A stretch of DNA of 64,000 bases from Bacillus kexueae (GCF_022809095.1 NZ_JALAZE010000003.1:1-64000); one strand, 5' to 3'; numbered from the stretch's first letter, positions 38,722 through 48,630 are shown. The notes: generated by a model from the letters alone, not told the origin. Program-made: numbers and translations.

Positions 38722-39084
38722 TTGGCTCTTTCCTAAAGGATTGTTGCTTTTAGTTGAGAATTGTTTTTCCTCTTTGTAATGGAGCGACTTGACTCACAGG
38801 ATGCAGAGGAGACGGCGAGACCCCACAGGCCGAATGCGGAGGATGCTCGTAGAAAAGTAGAGGCTGCCCAGTGGACGTACAAACGAGAGGATTCTGCACG
38901 GAGATACTGCGAGTGAATCGAGCAGGTATTGACTTATTGTAGGGGAGGACTAGAATCGTTCGCTATTCGCTAGGAGCCGAAACTAGACAGCCCTATCCAC
39001 GGAAAGAAAGTGTACGAAGCGAAATGTTCAGAATTCATTTTAAAAATGACTGAAAAAGCAACAATTTATATGAAAACAGCCTTT
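38722..39084 (+). repeat. MITE-like dispersed repeat, copy 8 (long type, both ends)
   Basis: Left end tggctctttcctaaaggatt gttgctttta; right end gaaaaagcaacaatttatat gaaaacagccttt. Compared with the short canonical copy at 56327 it has about 110 extra bases in the middle, including gctaggagccgaaactagac ag. Confidence 0.75.
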
Positions 39085-39124
39085 CATTGAAATCAAAAAT
39101 CCGACGAAGTCCTATAAGGAATAT

Positions 39125-39153
39125 TTGAATGAATGATGAGACAGATGTATAAT
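39125..39153 (+). promoter_or_regulatory. Sigma-A promoter of asnS
   Basis: TTGAAT at 39125, 17-base spacer, perfect TATAAT at 39148. I see no T-box between it and asnS. Confidence 0.75.
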
Positions 39154-39215
39154 AGAAAAGTATGTATATGCACATATCTAATAGCAGTATTTAGATGTTG
39201 GAGGGACAAATAAAC

Positions 39216-40508
39216 GTGAAAACAACGATTTCTCAAGTACATAAATACGTTGGACAAGAAGTCACGATTGGCGCTTGGCTAGCGAATAAGCGTTCTAGTG
39301 GAAAAATTGCGTTTTTACAACTTCGTGATGGAACAGGGTTTATTCAAGGCGTAGTTGTGAAAGCTGAAGTGGAAGAAGAAGTTTTCCAAAAGGCAAAGTC
39401 AATTACGCAAGAAACATCTTTGTATGTAAAGGGAGTAATCAGAGAAGACGAACGTTCTCCATTCGGTTACGAGCTAGGGGTAACAGGAATTGAAGTCATT
39501 CATGAAGCAGTTGATTATCCTATTACTCCAAAAGAACATGGAACTGAATTTTTAATGGATCATCGCCATTTATGGCTCCGTTCTAAGCGTCAACACGCTG
39601 TTATGAAGATCCGTAACGAAATTATTCGAGCAACGTATGAGTTCTTCAATGAACAAGGTTTTGTAAAGGTTGATCCACCAATCTTAACAGGAAGTGCACC
39701 GGAAGGAACGACTGAGCTTTTCCATACGAAATATTTCGATGAAGATGCTTATTTATCACAAAGTGGTCAGCTTTATATGGAAGCAGCTGCAATGGCTTTA
39801 GGAAAAGTATTCTCGTTCGGCCCAACATTCCGTGCTGAAAAGTCGAAAACACGCCGTCATTTAATTGAATTCTGGATGATTGAACCAGAGATGGCATTTT
39901 ATGAATTTGAAGACAACTTAAAAGTACAAGAGGAGTATGTGTCACACATCGTTCAATCTGTACTGAAAAATTGTGCGCTTGAGCTGAAAGTGCTTGGAAG
40001 AGATACATCCGCTCTTGAAAAGATTTCTGCTCCATTCCCTCGTATTACGTATGATGATGCAATTAAGTTGCTTCATGAAAAAGGGTTTGACGACATTCAG
40101 TGGGGAGATGATTTTGGTGCTCCACATGAGACTGCGATTGCGGAATCTTTTGATAAACCAGTATTTATTACGCACTATCCAACGTCATTAAAACCGTTCT
40201 ATATGCAGCCAGATCCGAATCGCGATGATGTCGTTTTATGTGCCGATTTAATTGCCCCTGAAGGCTATGGAGAAATTATCGGTGGATCTGAACGTATTCA
40301 TGATTTTGATTTACTTAAACAACGATTAGAAGAGCATGATTTAGATGAAGAAGCCTATAAATGGTATTTAGAGCTTCGTCAATACGGTTCTGTTCCACAT
40401 TCAGGGTTTGGATTAGGCCTTGAGCGTACAGTTGCATGGATTAGTGGTGTCGAGCACGTCCGTGAAACCATTCCATTCCCACGTCTATTAAATCGCTTAT
40501 ATCCATAA
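39216..40508 (+). CDS. asnS: Asparaginyl-tRNA synthetase
   Basis: 430 residues, the B. subtilis length. Starts at GTG 39216 after GGAGGG. The OB-fold anticodon domain ([33 protein letters not shown]) is followed by class II motifs: motif 2 [21 protein letters not shown] and motif 3 [12 protein letters not shown]. Charges tRNA-Asn. Confidence 0.97.
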   Translation: MKTTISQVHKYVGQEVTIGAWLANKRSSGKIAFLQLRDGTGFIQGVVVKAEVEEEVFQKAKSITQETSLYVKGVIREDERSPFGYELGVTGIEVIHEAVDYPITPKEHGTEFLMDHRHLWLRSKRQHAVMKIRNEIIRATYEFFNEQGFVKVDPPILTGSAPEGTTELFHTKYFDEDAYLSQSGQLYMEAAAMALGKVFSFGPTFRAEKSKTRRHLIEFWMIEPEMAFYEFEDNLKVQEEYVSHIVQSVLKNCALELKVLGRDTSALEKISAPFPRITYDDAIKLLHEKGFDDIQWGDDFGAPHETAIAESFDKPVFITHYPTSLKPFYMQPDPNRDDVVLCADLIAPEGYGEIIGGSERIHDFDLLKQRLEEHDLDEEAYKWYLELRQYGSVPHSGFGLGLERTVAWISGVEHVRETIPFPRLLNRLYP

Positions 40509-40512
40509 TAAT

Positions 40513-40548
40513 AAAAGGTCTCCTTTTAACAGGAGACCTTCATATTTT
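40513..40548 (+). terminator. Terminator of asnS
   Basis: aaaggtctcc / ggagacctt hairpin with a catattttt tail. Confidence 0.88.
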
Positions 40549-40615
40549 TACCGGAAAGAGGATATCGAAAAGGAAAACTGTACGTGGTATACTTACAAAT
40601 GAGGTGTTCCAAAGG

Positions 40616-41314
40616 ATGAAAAAAGAGGAGTTTGTTGCCTATCAGGAGCAAGGAACGGTATCCATTCCGAATGCCTTGCTATGGAATTATCATAAAATTG
40701 GACTGAATGAACAGGAGTTAGCGATTTTATTATTAGTTCATTCTTATTTAATCAAGGGAAAACTATTTCCTACACCAACTGAAATTGCTGAACATATGTC
40801 AATTTCGACGGAAGAATGTACAAATCTTCTAAGAAGATTGTTACAACGAAATTATATTTTTATTGAAGAACTAGAAGAGAATGCTATTATTTTTGAAAAA
40901 TACTCATTGCGTCCGCTATGGGAGAAGGTCTATGACTTCCTTCAAAAAGAGAATAAACCAGTTCAACAACCTGTAACCGAGAAGAACTTATATTCTATCT
41001 TTGAACAAGAATTTGGGCGTCCGCTTTCTCCTTTTGAATGTGAAACATTGTCCATTTGGTTGGACCAAGATCATCATGACCCAGACATCATAATGGCAGC
41101 TTTAAGGGAAGCAGTTATGAGTGGCAAATTAAACTTCCGATACATTGATCGAATTTTGTTTGAATGGAAAAAGAATGGGATTAAAACGATTGAGCAAGCT
41201 AGAAAGCATTCAAAAAAGTTCCGAGAGTCAATGAATCGTAAAACAACACAAAATCAAGCTAATTCTGACTATAAACGTATTGTTCCATTTTATAATTGGT
41301 TAGAAGGGGAGTGA
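40616..41314 (+). CDS. dnaD: DNA replication initiation protein DnaD
   Basis: 232 residues, equal to B. subtilis DnaD. The N-terminal winged helix acts in oligomerisation (FPTPTEIAEHMSISTEECTN). The C-terminal DnaD domain ends in the Y-x3-I-x3-W motif, YIDRILFEWKKNGI. It remodels DNA and helps load the DnaC helicase in primosome assembly. Start ATG 40616 follows GAGGTG. Confidence 0.95.
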   Translation: MKKEEFVAYQEQGTVSIPNALLWNYHKIGLNEQELAILLLVHSYLIKGKLFPTPTEIAEHMSISTEECTNLLRRLLQRNYIFIEELEENAIIFEKYSLRPLWEKVYDFLQKENKPVQQPVTEKNLYSIFEQEFGRPLSPFECETLSIWLDQDHHDPDIIMAALREAVMSGKLNFRYIDRILFEWKKNGIKTIEQARKHSKKFRESMNRKTTQNQANSDYKRIVPFYNWLEGE

Positions 41315-41404
41315 TGTCTATCACTCGCTTTTTTATTGTTACTTCAAATACTTAGTATAAAACTTGGTAGAAGAATATCAATATTGGAAGTAAGGTGATA
41401 AGAC

Positions 41405-42070
41405 ATGTTAAATAAAAAACAAATTCGAGAATGTTTAGACCAAATGGCAGAAATGTTTCCTGATGCCCATTGTGAACTGAATCACCGAAATCCATTTGAA
41501 CTTGTGATTGCGGTTGCTCTTTCTGCCCAATGCACAGATGCACTCGTCAATAAAGTGACGAAAGATTTATTCCAAAAATACACAAAGCCAGAAGACTATT
41601 TGTCCGTATCATTAGAGGAATTACAACAAGATATCCGTTCCATTGGGTTATATCGGAATAAAGCAAAAAATATACAAAAGCTTTGTCGAATGTTACTTGA
41701 TGAGTTCAACGGTGAAGTACCGAAAGAGCGAGAGGAGCTCGTCAAGTTACCAGGGGTCGGAAGAAAAACAGCAAATGTCGTGATGTCAGTAGCGTTTAAT
41801 AAACCGGCAATTGCAGTCGACACTCATGTTGAACGGGTGAGTAAACGATTAGGGATATGTCGATATAAAGATAGCGTTTTAGAAGTTGAAAAGACGCTAA
41901 TGAGGAAAGTGCCAGAAGAAGAGTGGGGAATTACTCACCATCGACTTATTTTCTTCGGTCGTTATCACTGTAAGGCTCAATCTCCAAAATGTTTAGAATG
42001 TCCCCTGTTATATTTGTGTAGGGAAGGGAAGAAGCGGACGAAAGGTATGGAGACAGTGAATGCAAAGTAA
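41405..42070 (+). CDS. nth: Endonuclease III
   Basis: DNA glycosylase/AP lyase for oxidised pyrimidines. 221 residues. The helix-hairpin-helix LVKLPGVGRKTANVVMS, the catalytic lysine at the second position of TDALVNKVT-type region, the catalytic aspartate VDTHVERV and the [4Fe-4S] pattern C-x6-C-x2-C-x5-C (CKAQSPKCLECPLLYLC) are all intact. Overlaps ypoC by 11 bases. Confidence 0.96.
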   Translation: MLNKKQIRECLDQMAEMFPDAHCELNHRNPFELVIAVALSAQCTDALVNKVTKDLFQKYTKPEDYLSVSLEELQQDIRSIGLYRNKAKNIQKLCRMLLDEFNGEVPKEREELVKLPGVGRKTANVVMSVAFNKPAIAVDTHVERVSKRLGICRYKDSVLEVEKTLMRKVPEEEWGITHHRLIFFGRYHCKAQSPKCLECPLLYLCREGKKRTKGMETVNAK

Positions 42071-42590
42071 AGTGCTTTTGAAAGTTCCTTCTTCATATTT
42101 AGCGAACTCATATCTCATACGTGAAGACGAGATTGAGTTGGACCTTCGCTTGTCCTTTTCTGAACGAATTCGCTCATTTCCTTTCTTTTATGATCTCTTA
42201 TATAGAATAGAGGATGGAGGCAAAAAGGAAGCACCTTGGATTTTTTGGGAAGAAAATATACATTCAGTTCTTGGTTGTTGGAAAGAGGTTGAGCGAGACA
42301 TACAGGAGAGCTTCCAATCTAAAGACAAAAGTTTAATTAACAAGAAGATGGTTGAAGGGATTAGTTTATTTCTTGTAACGCTTCACTGGTTAAATGAGAG
42401 TCCAGTGAAGTCATTGGAAATTCCGACCTCGTATCCTTTCCAATTTAAGCCAGTGAATGTAGAAGAACGGTTATTATTTTGTATGAGCCATATCACTCTT
42501 TTCCATAGCTATCGACAGTTGAAGGAATTGTTTTCCGAATTAGAAAAGATCTACTACAAAAAAAGAGTCATTCAAAAGAAAAAGACATGA
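42060..42590 (+). CDS. ypoC: Conserved protein YpoC
   Basis: 176 residues, cytoplasmic, rich in aromatic and charged residues (LRLSFSERIRSFPFFYDLLY, PWIFWEENI, ERLLFCMSHITLFHSYRQL). It fits the YpoC family by position after nth and by length. No known motif; function unknown. It is translationally coupled to nth. Confidence 0.82.
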   Translation: MQSKVLLKVPSSYLANSYLIREDEIELDLRLSFSERIRSFPFFYDLLYRIEDGGKKEAPWIFWEENIHSVLGCWKEVERDIQESFQSKDKSLINKKMVEGISLFLVTLHWLNESPVKSLEIPTSYPFQFKPVNVEERLLFCMSHITLFHSYRQLKELFSELEKIYYKKRVIQKKKT

Positions 42591-42622
42591 AAAGGTGCGA
42601 GATTTTTCTCGCACCTTTTTAA
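42591..42622 (+). terminator. Terminator of dnaD-nth-ypoC
   Basis: aaaaggtgcgag / ctcgcacctttt perfect stem with T-run. Confidence 0.92.
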
Positions 42623-42795
42623 TTGTTACAGAAAGTTTACGTTCAATAAAGTGTTAAAGTATTCTCTTTACCGTTTTTTTGGTGTCTAGCGCAAAGCGCC
42701 ATCAGCTCGGGTCGCTTCGGCCCTGCTGTGGCGACGGAAGCCTCCTCGCAGGTCCTCCAGCGCCCTTCGCCGATATGCGGGCGTTATGCGCTTTT
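42623..42795 (+). repeat. Palindromic 3'-intergenic repeat, copy B
   Basis: Same layout as copy A: ttgttacagaaagtttacgt, gtgtctagcgcaaagcgcca, cctgctgtggcgacggaagc and a final gcgttatgcgcttttct. It lies between the convergent genes ypoC and ponA and ends 13 bases before the ponA stop, so it could serve as a terminator for ponA too. Confidence 0.8.
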
Positions 42796-42807
42796 CTTAT
42801 AGGGGTA

Positions 42808-45363
42808 TTAAAGATCGTCCATAGGTTGTCCATCTTCGACTACTGGTTGTTCGTTCTCATTATTTCCACTACCGTTTGAAGAATTAGAGTCTTTTGGTTT
42901 CTTGTCTTTTTTGTCTTCGGTGTTTTCATCTAAACCAGGTGGTAATAACTCTTCTAAATCTTCTTCATCTGGTTCATTTTCTTCGTCTTCTTCTTCCTCT
43001 TCTAGCTTTGGAATCTCAATCATGGCAGCGCCAGGATCACTACGGTTATCACTATTTTCATCGCTAACGGCAAATACTTGGAATTTATAAACAGAGCCTG
43101 GTTTTACGCCAGTTACGACAAATGAAAAATCCTTTGTTGTCGTAACTGGTTCGTATGGCCCTTCATCTACTGACATTTGCACTTCAAATGATGTAGATTC
43201 CATAAATTCTTCTGAATAATTCCACGATAAGGTAACATCGTTTGTTTCTTCGTTATAAGCAATTTTTACGTCGCCAGGTTTCTCAAGCTTTTGATATTTA
43301 TCTGAGACTTTCGTCGGTTGAGCACCTTTTACGAAGTATTCATATGTGATTTGGTCAGAAGGTGTCCATTCGCTTGCTAACTTTGCTGGATTCGAACCTT
43401 TTTCAATAGCAACTTTTACAACACTTTTCGGTTGTTTAAAATCTGAAGAGTCTCCTTTTGATACATGAACGATAATATCTTTAAAGATATCTTTTGCAAG
43501 TTTTTGGTCTTTATTATCCAAATACATTTTTTCATCGTTCGTTTCCATTCCAGTCCAAACAGCTGCTGTATACTTTGGTGTATAGCCGACAAACCAGCTA
43601 TCCTTTGCACCACCTTTAGGAACGTTATAGGTTGCTTTTTCATTTGTTGTAAAGTTTGTTGTCCCAGTCTTACCGGCAATGTTTAAACCAGAAACTTTCG
43701 CTCTCGTACCTGTTCCATATTGCACGACGGATTTTAGCATATCGGTAATCATGAATGCTGTATAATCACTCATCGCTTCTTCAGGTTCAGGTGAAAGTTC
43801 AATAACTGTTCCATCTGCTAGCTCTACTTTTGTAACGGTATGAGGTTCAATGTAAAAGCCATTGTTACCGAACGCACTGTATGCCCCCGCCATTTCTAAC
43901 GGAGATACACCGACCGTTTTGCCTCCAAATCCACCAATCGAGTAGGATTCATAAATTTCCTGTAGCTCAATGCCGATTCCTTCTGCAAAGGCTTTTGCTC
44001 GATCAAGTCCTGCTGCTTGCATCGCCTTTAAGGCAGGAATATTTCGGGAAAAGGCTAAGGCATCACGCATCGACATCCAACCGCGATAGCTATTATCCCA
44101 GTTGTTAATTGGTGATCCGTCGGAATAGGAATATGGTTCGTCATTAATTTGTTCGTACGTTGACCACTTTAAATGTTCAATCGCAGGACCGTAGTCCAAC
44201 ACAGGTTTGATTGTTGAGCCCGGCTGTCTTTTCGCATCAGTGGCGTAGTTGAATCCACCAATTGGTTGATTTCGGCCTCCACCAAGGGCGCGAATTTCTC
44301 CGGTTTGTGTATCAAGGAGCGCAACACCTGCTTGCATATGTTCTGAAAATGATAATGAATCACCATTTAATAAATTTTCGACATAACTTTGAGCATCTTG
44401 GTCCAGAGTCGTATAAATCTTTAAACCGGAAGTGCTGGGATCAATGTCTAGTTCTTCCCGAACTTCATCAATGACTTCTTCAATAAAAGCATAGTATTGG
44501 TTAGACTTTTCTTTCAGTTCTACAATTGAGTCCGTAATAGGAATTTGTTTAGCTTCTTCCGCTTCTTGAGAAGAAATAAATCCGTGTTGCTCCATAAGCA
44601 TTAAAACCACATTCCGTCTATTTTCAGCATCTTCAGGGTTTGTTCTTGGATTATATCGACTTGGGTTTTTTATCATACCAGCCAACATGGCAGCTTCGCC
44701 AATCGTCACATCATTAAGATCTTCTTTCCCAAAGAAAGCTTCTGAGGCACGAGCAACTCCATAGTAATTTCCTGGATAATAAATTCGGTTTAAATACATT
44801 TCTAAGATTTGGTCTTTGGAATAGTTTTGTTCGATTTGAATGGCTAGCCACGCTTCTTGCACTTTTCGTTTTATCGTTTTTTCTGGTGTTAAAAACGATA
44901 GTTTGACAAGTTGTTGTGTAATCGTACTAGCTCCTTCAGCACCAAAACCTTCTTGTAAGTTAGCTAATACTGCGCCTCCAAATCGTATCACATCAATTCC
45001 GCTATGTTCATAAAATCGGATATCTTCCGTTGCTATAAAAGCGTTTTTAATATGATCTGGAATTTCATCAATCGGCACGTAAGTTGCTTTTTCTGTACCG
45101 ATTTCATAAAACTGTTCTCCATTCATATCAAATACTTTTGAAGATAAATTTCCTTTTAACTGATCTTCGTTAAATGTAGGTGCATCGGAAACATAATAGG
45201 CGACAGTGACACCTCCGCCAATCATACCGAGAATTCCCATCACCATTATCGCAATAAATATTTTTTTCCACACGTTTGATTTTTTTGCTTTTTTCTTTTT
45301 CTTCTGAGACTGTTGTGCTTTCCTTCGTTGTTCTCTCGATTTATATTCTCCACTCATACTCAT
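42808..45363 (-). CDS. ponA: Class A penicillin-binding protein 1 (PonA)
   Basis: Bifunctional peptidoglycan glycosyltransferase/transpeptidase, 851 residues. A lysine-rich cytoplasmic tail and one membrane helix (about residues 34-56) come first. The GT51 domain contains FIATEDIRFYEHSGID (catalytic Glu) and GASTITQQLVKL. The transpeptidase shows PGSTIKP (S-x-x-K), SRN and KTGTT. A fibronectin type III-like domain and an acidic, Ser/Asn-rich tail close the protein, as in Bacillus PBP1. It is transcribed with recU, 28 bases upstream. Confidence 0.96.
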   Translation of the reverse strand: MSMSGEYKSREQRRKAQQSQKKKKKAKKSNVWKKIFIAIMVMGILGMIGGGVTVAYYVSDAPTFNEDQLKGNLSSKVFDMNGEQFYEIGTEKATYVPIDEIPDHIKNAFIATEDIRFYEHSGIDVIRFGGAVLANLQEGFGAEGASTITQQLVKLSFLTPEKTIKRKVQEAWLAIQIEQNYSKDQILEMYLNRIYYPGNYYGVARASEAFFGKEDLNDVTIGEAAMLAGMIKNPSRYNPRTNPEDAENRRNVVLMLMEQHGFISSQEAEEAKQIPITDSIVELKEKSNQYYAFIEEVIDEVREELDIDPSTSGLKIYTTLDQDAQSYVENLLNGDSLSFSEHMQAGVALLDTQTGEIRALGGGRNQPIGGFNYATDAKRQPGSTIKPVLDYGPAIEHLKWSTYEQINDEPYSYSDGSPINNWDNSYRGWMSMRDALAFSRNIPALKAMQAAGLDRAKAFAEGIGIELQEIYESYSIGGFGGKTVGVSPLEMAGAYSAFGNNGFYIEPHTVTKVELADGTVIELSPEPEEAMSDYTAFMITDMLKSVVQYGTGTRAKVSGLNIAGKTGTTNFTTNEKATYNVPKGGAKDSWFVGYTPKYTAAVWTGMETNDEKMYLDNKDQKLAKDIFKDIIVHVSKGDSSDFKQPKSVVKVAIEKGSNPAKLASEWTPSDQITYEYFVKGAQPTKVSDKYQKLEKPGDVKIAYNEETNDVTLSWNYSEEFMESTSFEVQMSVDEGPYEPVTTTKDFSFVVTGVKPGSVYKFQVFAVSDENSDNRSDPGAAMIEIPKLEEEEEDEENEPDEEDLEELLPPGLDENTEDKKDKKPKDSNSSNGSGNNENEQPVVEDGQPMDDL

Positions 45364-45391
45364 TCCAACCTTTCATGAAGAATGACATAAA

Positions 45392-46000
45392 TTATTTAAA
45401 ATACAATTTGTCTATTATTTTAATATAATCAATTCGAGGTTGATAGCCAAGAGGAATTTGGTGACCGAATGTTTCAATTTCACTTTTTGCAATGGATTTA
45501 CGGCCTCCTTGTTCCTTGCGATTCCAAAATTCCAATACTCTTTTCGCATCTAATAAGAATATTTCTTCAGAATTGGTAAACCGTATGATTAAGAAGCAAA
45601 TGCCTTCTTGTTTCATGACAGCTTCCATATGAGAAATTTGGTGTTCATGAATATTTTGTAGCGGAAAAGATGAAGTATACCGTGTTTCTTTCGCTTCAAA
45701 ATCAATATACTTTCCTTTATAAACTCCGTTATAGTCAGTTGTTGAAGCTTGTTTAAAGTATGCTTCTTTAATGACTGCAGCACTTCGTTTCGGATAATCT
45801 ACCGAAACAATTTGCACAGGAGTTGGCTTTTTATGTATGACAGCTATACCTCTTTCACGATAATATTCATTCGTTTCATTTAAGTCCGCTTCGAGGGTCA
45901 TCCCACGATTACTGTATTGAATTTCTTTTTTCTTAGCTGGAGCCTTCTTCTGTACTTCTTGTTTCCGATAAGGCTTGCCATTTGGATAGTTGAAAATCAA
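45392..46000 (-). CDS. recU: Holliday junction resolvase RecU
   Basis: 202 residues from TTG 46000 after AAAGGAGGG. The conserved [29 protein letters not shown] and the catalytic region [20 protein letters not shown] followed by [10 protein letters not shown] are present. RecU resolves recombination intermediates and aids chromosome segregation. In many Firmicutes recU is coupled with ponA, as here. Confidence 0.95.
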   Translation of the reverse strand: MIFNYPNGKPYRKQEVQKKAPAKKKEIQYSNRGMTLEADLNETNEYYRERGIAVIHKKPTPVQIVSVDYPKRSAAVIKEAYFKQASTTDYNGVYKGKYIDFEAKETRYTSSFPLQNIHEHQISHMEAVMKQEGICFLIIRFTNSEEIFLLDAKRVLEFWNRKEQGGRKSIAKSEIETFGHQIPLGYQPRIDYIKIIDKLYFK

Positions 46001-46088
46001 GACTGTCCCTCCTTTATCAAGAAGCACTTATTATATCATATCAAATTTTTCATCCTAACAGTTATGAAAGAGTAAGCAGGTGATTTGG

Positions 46089-47045
46089 ATGAATGAACGA
46101 CTGATGATTCGTCGCATTCAACATGAAATGGAATCATGTAATATCGATAATATTTCTAGAACGATTAGTTATGCAAAATTTTATGAACGGAACCCAGAAA
46201 TTAAGTGGGCCTTTTTAGCAAGCATGGTATCAAGAAATGCAGGCTGGTGTATGACAGACTTGCTTGGAACATGGTGCCAAAAAGCATTAAGCGATGAATT
46301 TCGCTACTGGCTCTTTTTAACATACGAAAAAGCAAATTGGCTTATTTTTCGCGATGCATTTCCTCAATTGCTTATTTATGAACTATCTAAAAAGAAAGGA
46401 AAACCTTTATTTCATCTAGTAGAAGCTTTTTCCGTCTCTTCTTTTATGAAAAGGGAATGGGAAATATTTTTCAAGAATCGAAATGAAAAACGTTTATTAC
46501 TTTCCCTCATTATTAACGAACAGCATTTAATCCAACTTCCAGTTATTGAAGATCGATACTTTAACAAATATGTATTTAAAAGCTTTCCCTACCGATTTCA
46601 AGATTTATTTCATTTTAATACAGTACTATTTCCCACTTTAGATGGACAATTGTATGGATGTACCGTTAAGGGATTCCGAAAGGTTCATGCTCGAATTCAA
46701 TTAGGAAAATGCTTAGCGGCCATTCTGTTCCACCCGCTATATTATGAAAAGTTCCACTTATTTTCAAATATTGTACCACATACAGGGTCTCGGTATGATT
46801 TCGAAAGATATTTACCCATTCATAAAACACGAGAAACACCTTTTTTGCGGACTGCTTACCCAATTGTTTCTCATCATATAGACGAACGAGAAAGCAATTG
46901 GTTTCATGGACAACGACTAAACCATTTTTATGGAGTGGTAAAAACTCCAAAGCAAGTCCATTTAACCGATTGGTATTTGAAAAAACAAGAGCAATTGAGA
47001 GTCATTTGTTTAGTTGAGGAATATTTAAAAGGGAGGAAAGGGTAA
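46089..47045 (+). CDS. yppC: DUF2515 protein YppC
   Basis: 318 residues, divergent from recU. The opening block NISRTISYAKFYERNPEIKW AFLASMVSRN and later PHTGSRYDFERYLP and KTPKQVHLTDWY fit the YppC/DUF2515 family. No signal peptide; function unknown. I choose ATG 46089, preceded by AGGTGAT; a GTG at 46080 lies within that site. Confidence 0.85.
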   Translation: MNERLMIRRIQHEMESCNIDNISRTISYAKFYERNPEIKWAFLASMVSRNAGWCMTDLLGTWCQKALSDEFRYWLFLTYEKANWLIFRDAFPQLLIYELSKKKGKPLFHLVEAFSVSSFMKREWEIFFKNRNEKRLLLSLIINEQHLIQLPVIEDRYFNKYVFKSFPYRFQDLFHFNTVLFPTLDGQLYGCTVKGFRKVHARIQLGKCLAAILFHPLYYEKFHLFSNIVPHTGSRYDFERYLPIHKTRETPFLRTAYPIVSHHIDERESNWFHGQRLNHFYGVVKTPKQVHLTDWYLKKQEQLRVICLVEEYLKGRKG

Positions 47046-47179
47046 ACGCTACGTAAAAATGGATGAAGGTAGATAACTATTCTACGAAGTATTCCTTCCG
47101 ATGAAACATTAAACTGGATATGGGCTAACATGATGAAATGCTAGCCCAAGCTCTATTCTTAAAGACTTTTATTTTTCGT

Positions 47180-47371
47180 ATGTGTCAAGACCTTTGTTCT
47201 ATCTATTTTGTCCTCTATGCAATAGAAGAGAATGCGTGACTCTGGGGGATGTAGAGGAAAGCTTAAAACCCCACAGCCTGGCTATTGGGGAGGGTCTGCT
47301 TCCTCTCCGAGGAAAGCAAGAATTTCCAAGTACTTACGGAAAAGCACAATGTATACGAAAACTTCTTTTTA
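47180..47371 (+). repeat. MITE-like dispersed repeat, copy 9
   Basis: The interior agagaatgcgtgactctggg, gatgtagaggaaagc, ccccacagcctggct, tcctctccgaggaaagcaag is strong. The right end aaagcacaatgtatacgaaa acttc is partly kept, while the left end is eroded. The right end touches the stop codon of the sspM-like gene. The bases 47046-47179 show no feature. Confidence 0.6.
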
Positions 47372-47473
47372 TTAAGTAGATGGACGATTCGGTCCTTCGA
47401 GTTTTTTATCTCCATACCCAGTTTTCGGTTTTGTTTTTTGGTGACCTGACTTACCTTTTATTTGTTTTGTCAA
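47372..47473 (-). CDS. sspM: Small acid-soluble spore protein, SspM-like
   Basis: 33 residues from TTG 47473 (or 35 from TTG 47479), after a perfect AGGAGGTG. It is very basic and ends GYGDKKLEGPNRPST, which matches the end of B. subtilis SspM as I remember it (DKKLGGPNRPST). SspM is a minor forespore protein made late in sporulation. It lies in the yppC-yppD gap. A forespore promoter would be expected upstream, but I cannot define one. Confidence 0.75.
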   Translation of the reverse strand: MTKQIKGKSGHQKTKPKTGYGDKKLEGPNRPST

Positions 47474-47645
47474 TTTCAACACCTCCTAGCGGTATTCTGT
47501 CCTTATATTTCAAAATAATGTGCTTGTCGAAAATGGGAAATGTTAGAACAATTTAAATTTCTTTGACGAATGAAGACTAGTTTTGTCATAGGGGAAGGAA
47601 ATGGGTGGGAAGACACGAATTTGTACCGTAAAAGGAGGCTATAAA

Positions 47646-47900
47646 ATGAAAACAATGATAGCGAAGGTGGTCGCTTTACGGAAACTTGAAGAATTAGAAT
47701 TACAGCTTCAGCAGATAGAAAAAGGAATGACGGAGCGAACGGCTCTTGAAAGAAGTACTTCTTCTGCTGAGTTTCATGCTCATTTAGATCATTTAACCAA
47801 CTCAATGGTTGAATTGAATTCTTGTATTCAAAACCTGCCAACTAAATTTAAAAATGAAATAAATCCCTCTCAGTCCGTTTCTTTTAATCCGAGCTATTAA
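47646..47900 (+). CDS. yppD: Small protein YppD
   Basis: 84 residues starting MKTMIAKVVALRKLEELELQ, a coiled-coil-like helix, after AAAGGAGG. Length and position match B. subtilis YppD. Function unknown. The longer frame from 47601 has no ribosome binding site. Confidence 0.78.
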   Translation: MKTMIAKVVALRKLEELELQLQQIEKGMTERTALERSTSSAEFHAHLDHLTNSMVELNSCIQNLPTKFKNEINPSQSVSFNPSY

Positions 47901-47962
47901 TTCTCCACTATTCTTTTCTCATCATGAGGTTGTGTGCTATCATACGTTCGAGGTGAATATAC

Positions 47963-48340
47963 GTGCACGAACATTCCATTATCCCACTGACTATTTGGTT
48001 ATTAGACAAAGTAGAGGAAAGTAAATTACGATTTGAACATACGAAACGAGAAGAGAAATCTTTTTCGTTTTATGAAGAAGTGAAGCCTTATTGTGACGAA
48101 GTTCATCAAACGTTACAGGAATGGGAAGTATTAGCTTATCAATTTATTAAGCAGTATCATCCGAAGTATGTGACAAAAACACAAATTGAAATGTGTAAAG
48201 AGCATATCGAACAAATATCCGTTCAATCTTTTTATTACCAAACCAGTTTAAAGCGGTTTAAGGATGCGACACAATCAGCCATTTTTATATTAGAAACTCT
48301 TATAGAAAGAGCAAAAGAGAAAGAGCCGACCGGTAAGTAG
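47963..48340 (+). CDS. yppE: DUF1798 helical-bundle protein YppE
   Basis: 125 residues from GTG 47963 after CGAGGTG. All-helical with EVKPYCDEVHQTLQEWEVLA and FYYQTSLKRFKDATQSAIFI, fitting the YppE family, whose B. subtilis member is a four-helix bundle. Function unknown. Confidence 0.85.
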   Translation: MHEHSIIPLTIWLLDKVEESKLRFEHTKREEKSFSFYEEVKPYCDEVHQTLQEWEVLAYQFIKQYHPKYVTKTQIEMCKEHIEQISVQSFYYQTSLKRFKDATQSAIFILETLIERAKEKEPTGK

Positions 48341-48359
48341 GGTCGGCTTAATTTTTTTG
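48323..48359 (+). terminator. Terminator of yppE
   Basis: agccgacc / gggtcggct stem then taattttttt. It overlaps the last yppE codons. Confidence 0.82.
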
Positions 48360-48530
48360 TTACAGTAAGTTTAAGTGCAATAAAGTGTTAAAGTATGCTC
48401 TTTACAGTATTTTTGGTGTCTAGCTCCAAGCTCCATCGGCTCGGGTCGCTTCGGCCCTGCTGTGGCGACGGAAGCCTCCTCGCAGGTCCTCCAGCGCCCT
48501 TCGCCTAAGGACTTGCGCTTTGCACTTTTT
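48357..48530 (+). repeat. Palindromic 3'-intergenic repeat, copy C
   Basis: Third copy of the family at 14246 and 42623: gttacagtaagtttaagtgc, gtgtctagctccaagctcca, cctgctgtggcgacggaagc, cctaaggacttgcgctttgc acttttt. The left arm has changed (agctccaagctcc), so the outer pairing is weaker than in copy A. Confidence 0.78.
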
Positions 48531-48591
48531 CTGTGAAAATAAAAATTACCTATGAGCTGAATGATCATTCATGATAGGTAGATGGTAGAAA

Positions 48592-48630
48592 GGAAACCCC
48601 GGGGAGAATAAATTTTCATGTCCGGGGTGT
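48592..48630 (-). terminator. Hairpin after the 55-aa gene
   Basis: accccgg / ccggggt stem with a 19-base loop, downstream of the minus-strand gene that ends at 48654; the T-run is modest. Confidence 0.5.

Noticed and set aside
39084-39215. T-box or other riboswitch before asnS
   Set aside because: Only about 60 bases lie between the promoter and the start; no T-box sequence or terminator is seen.
42679-42879. 66-codon plus-strand frame
   Set aside because: Reads through palindromic repeat copy B and into ponA on the other strand; composition is that of the repeat.
45392-46027. recU start at 46027
   Set aside because: The first nine codons of the longer frame lie across the AAAGGAGGG site; TTG 46000 is placed correctly and matches RecU alignments.
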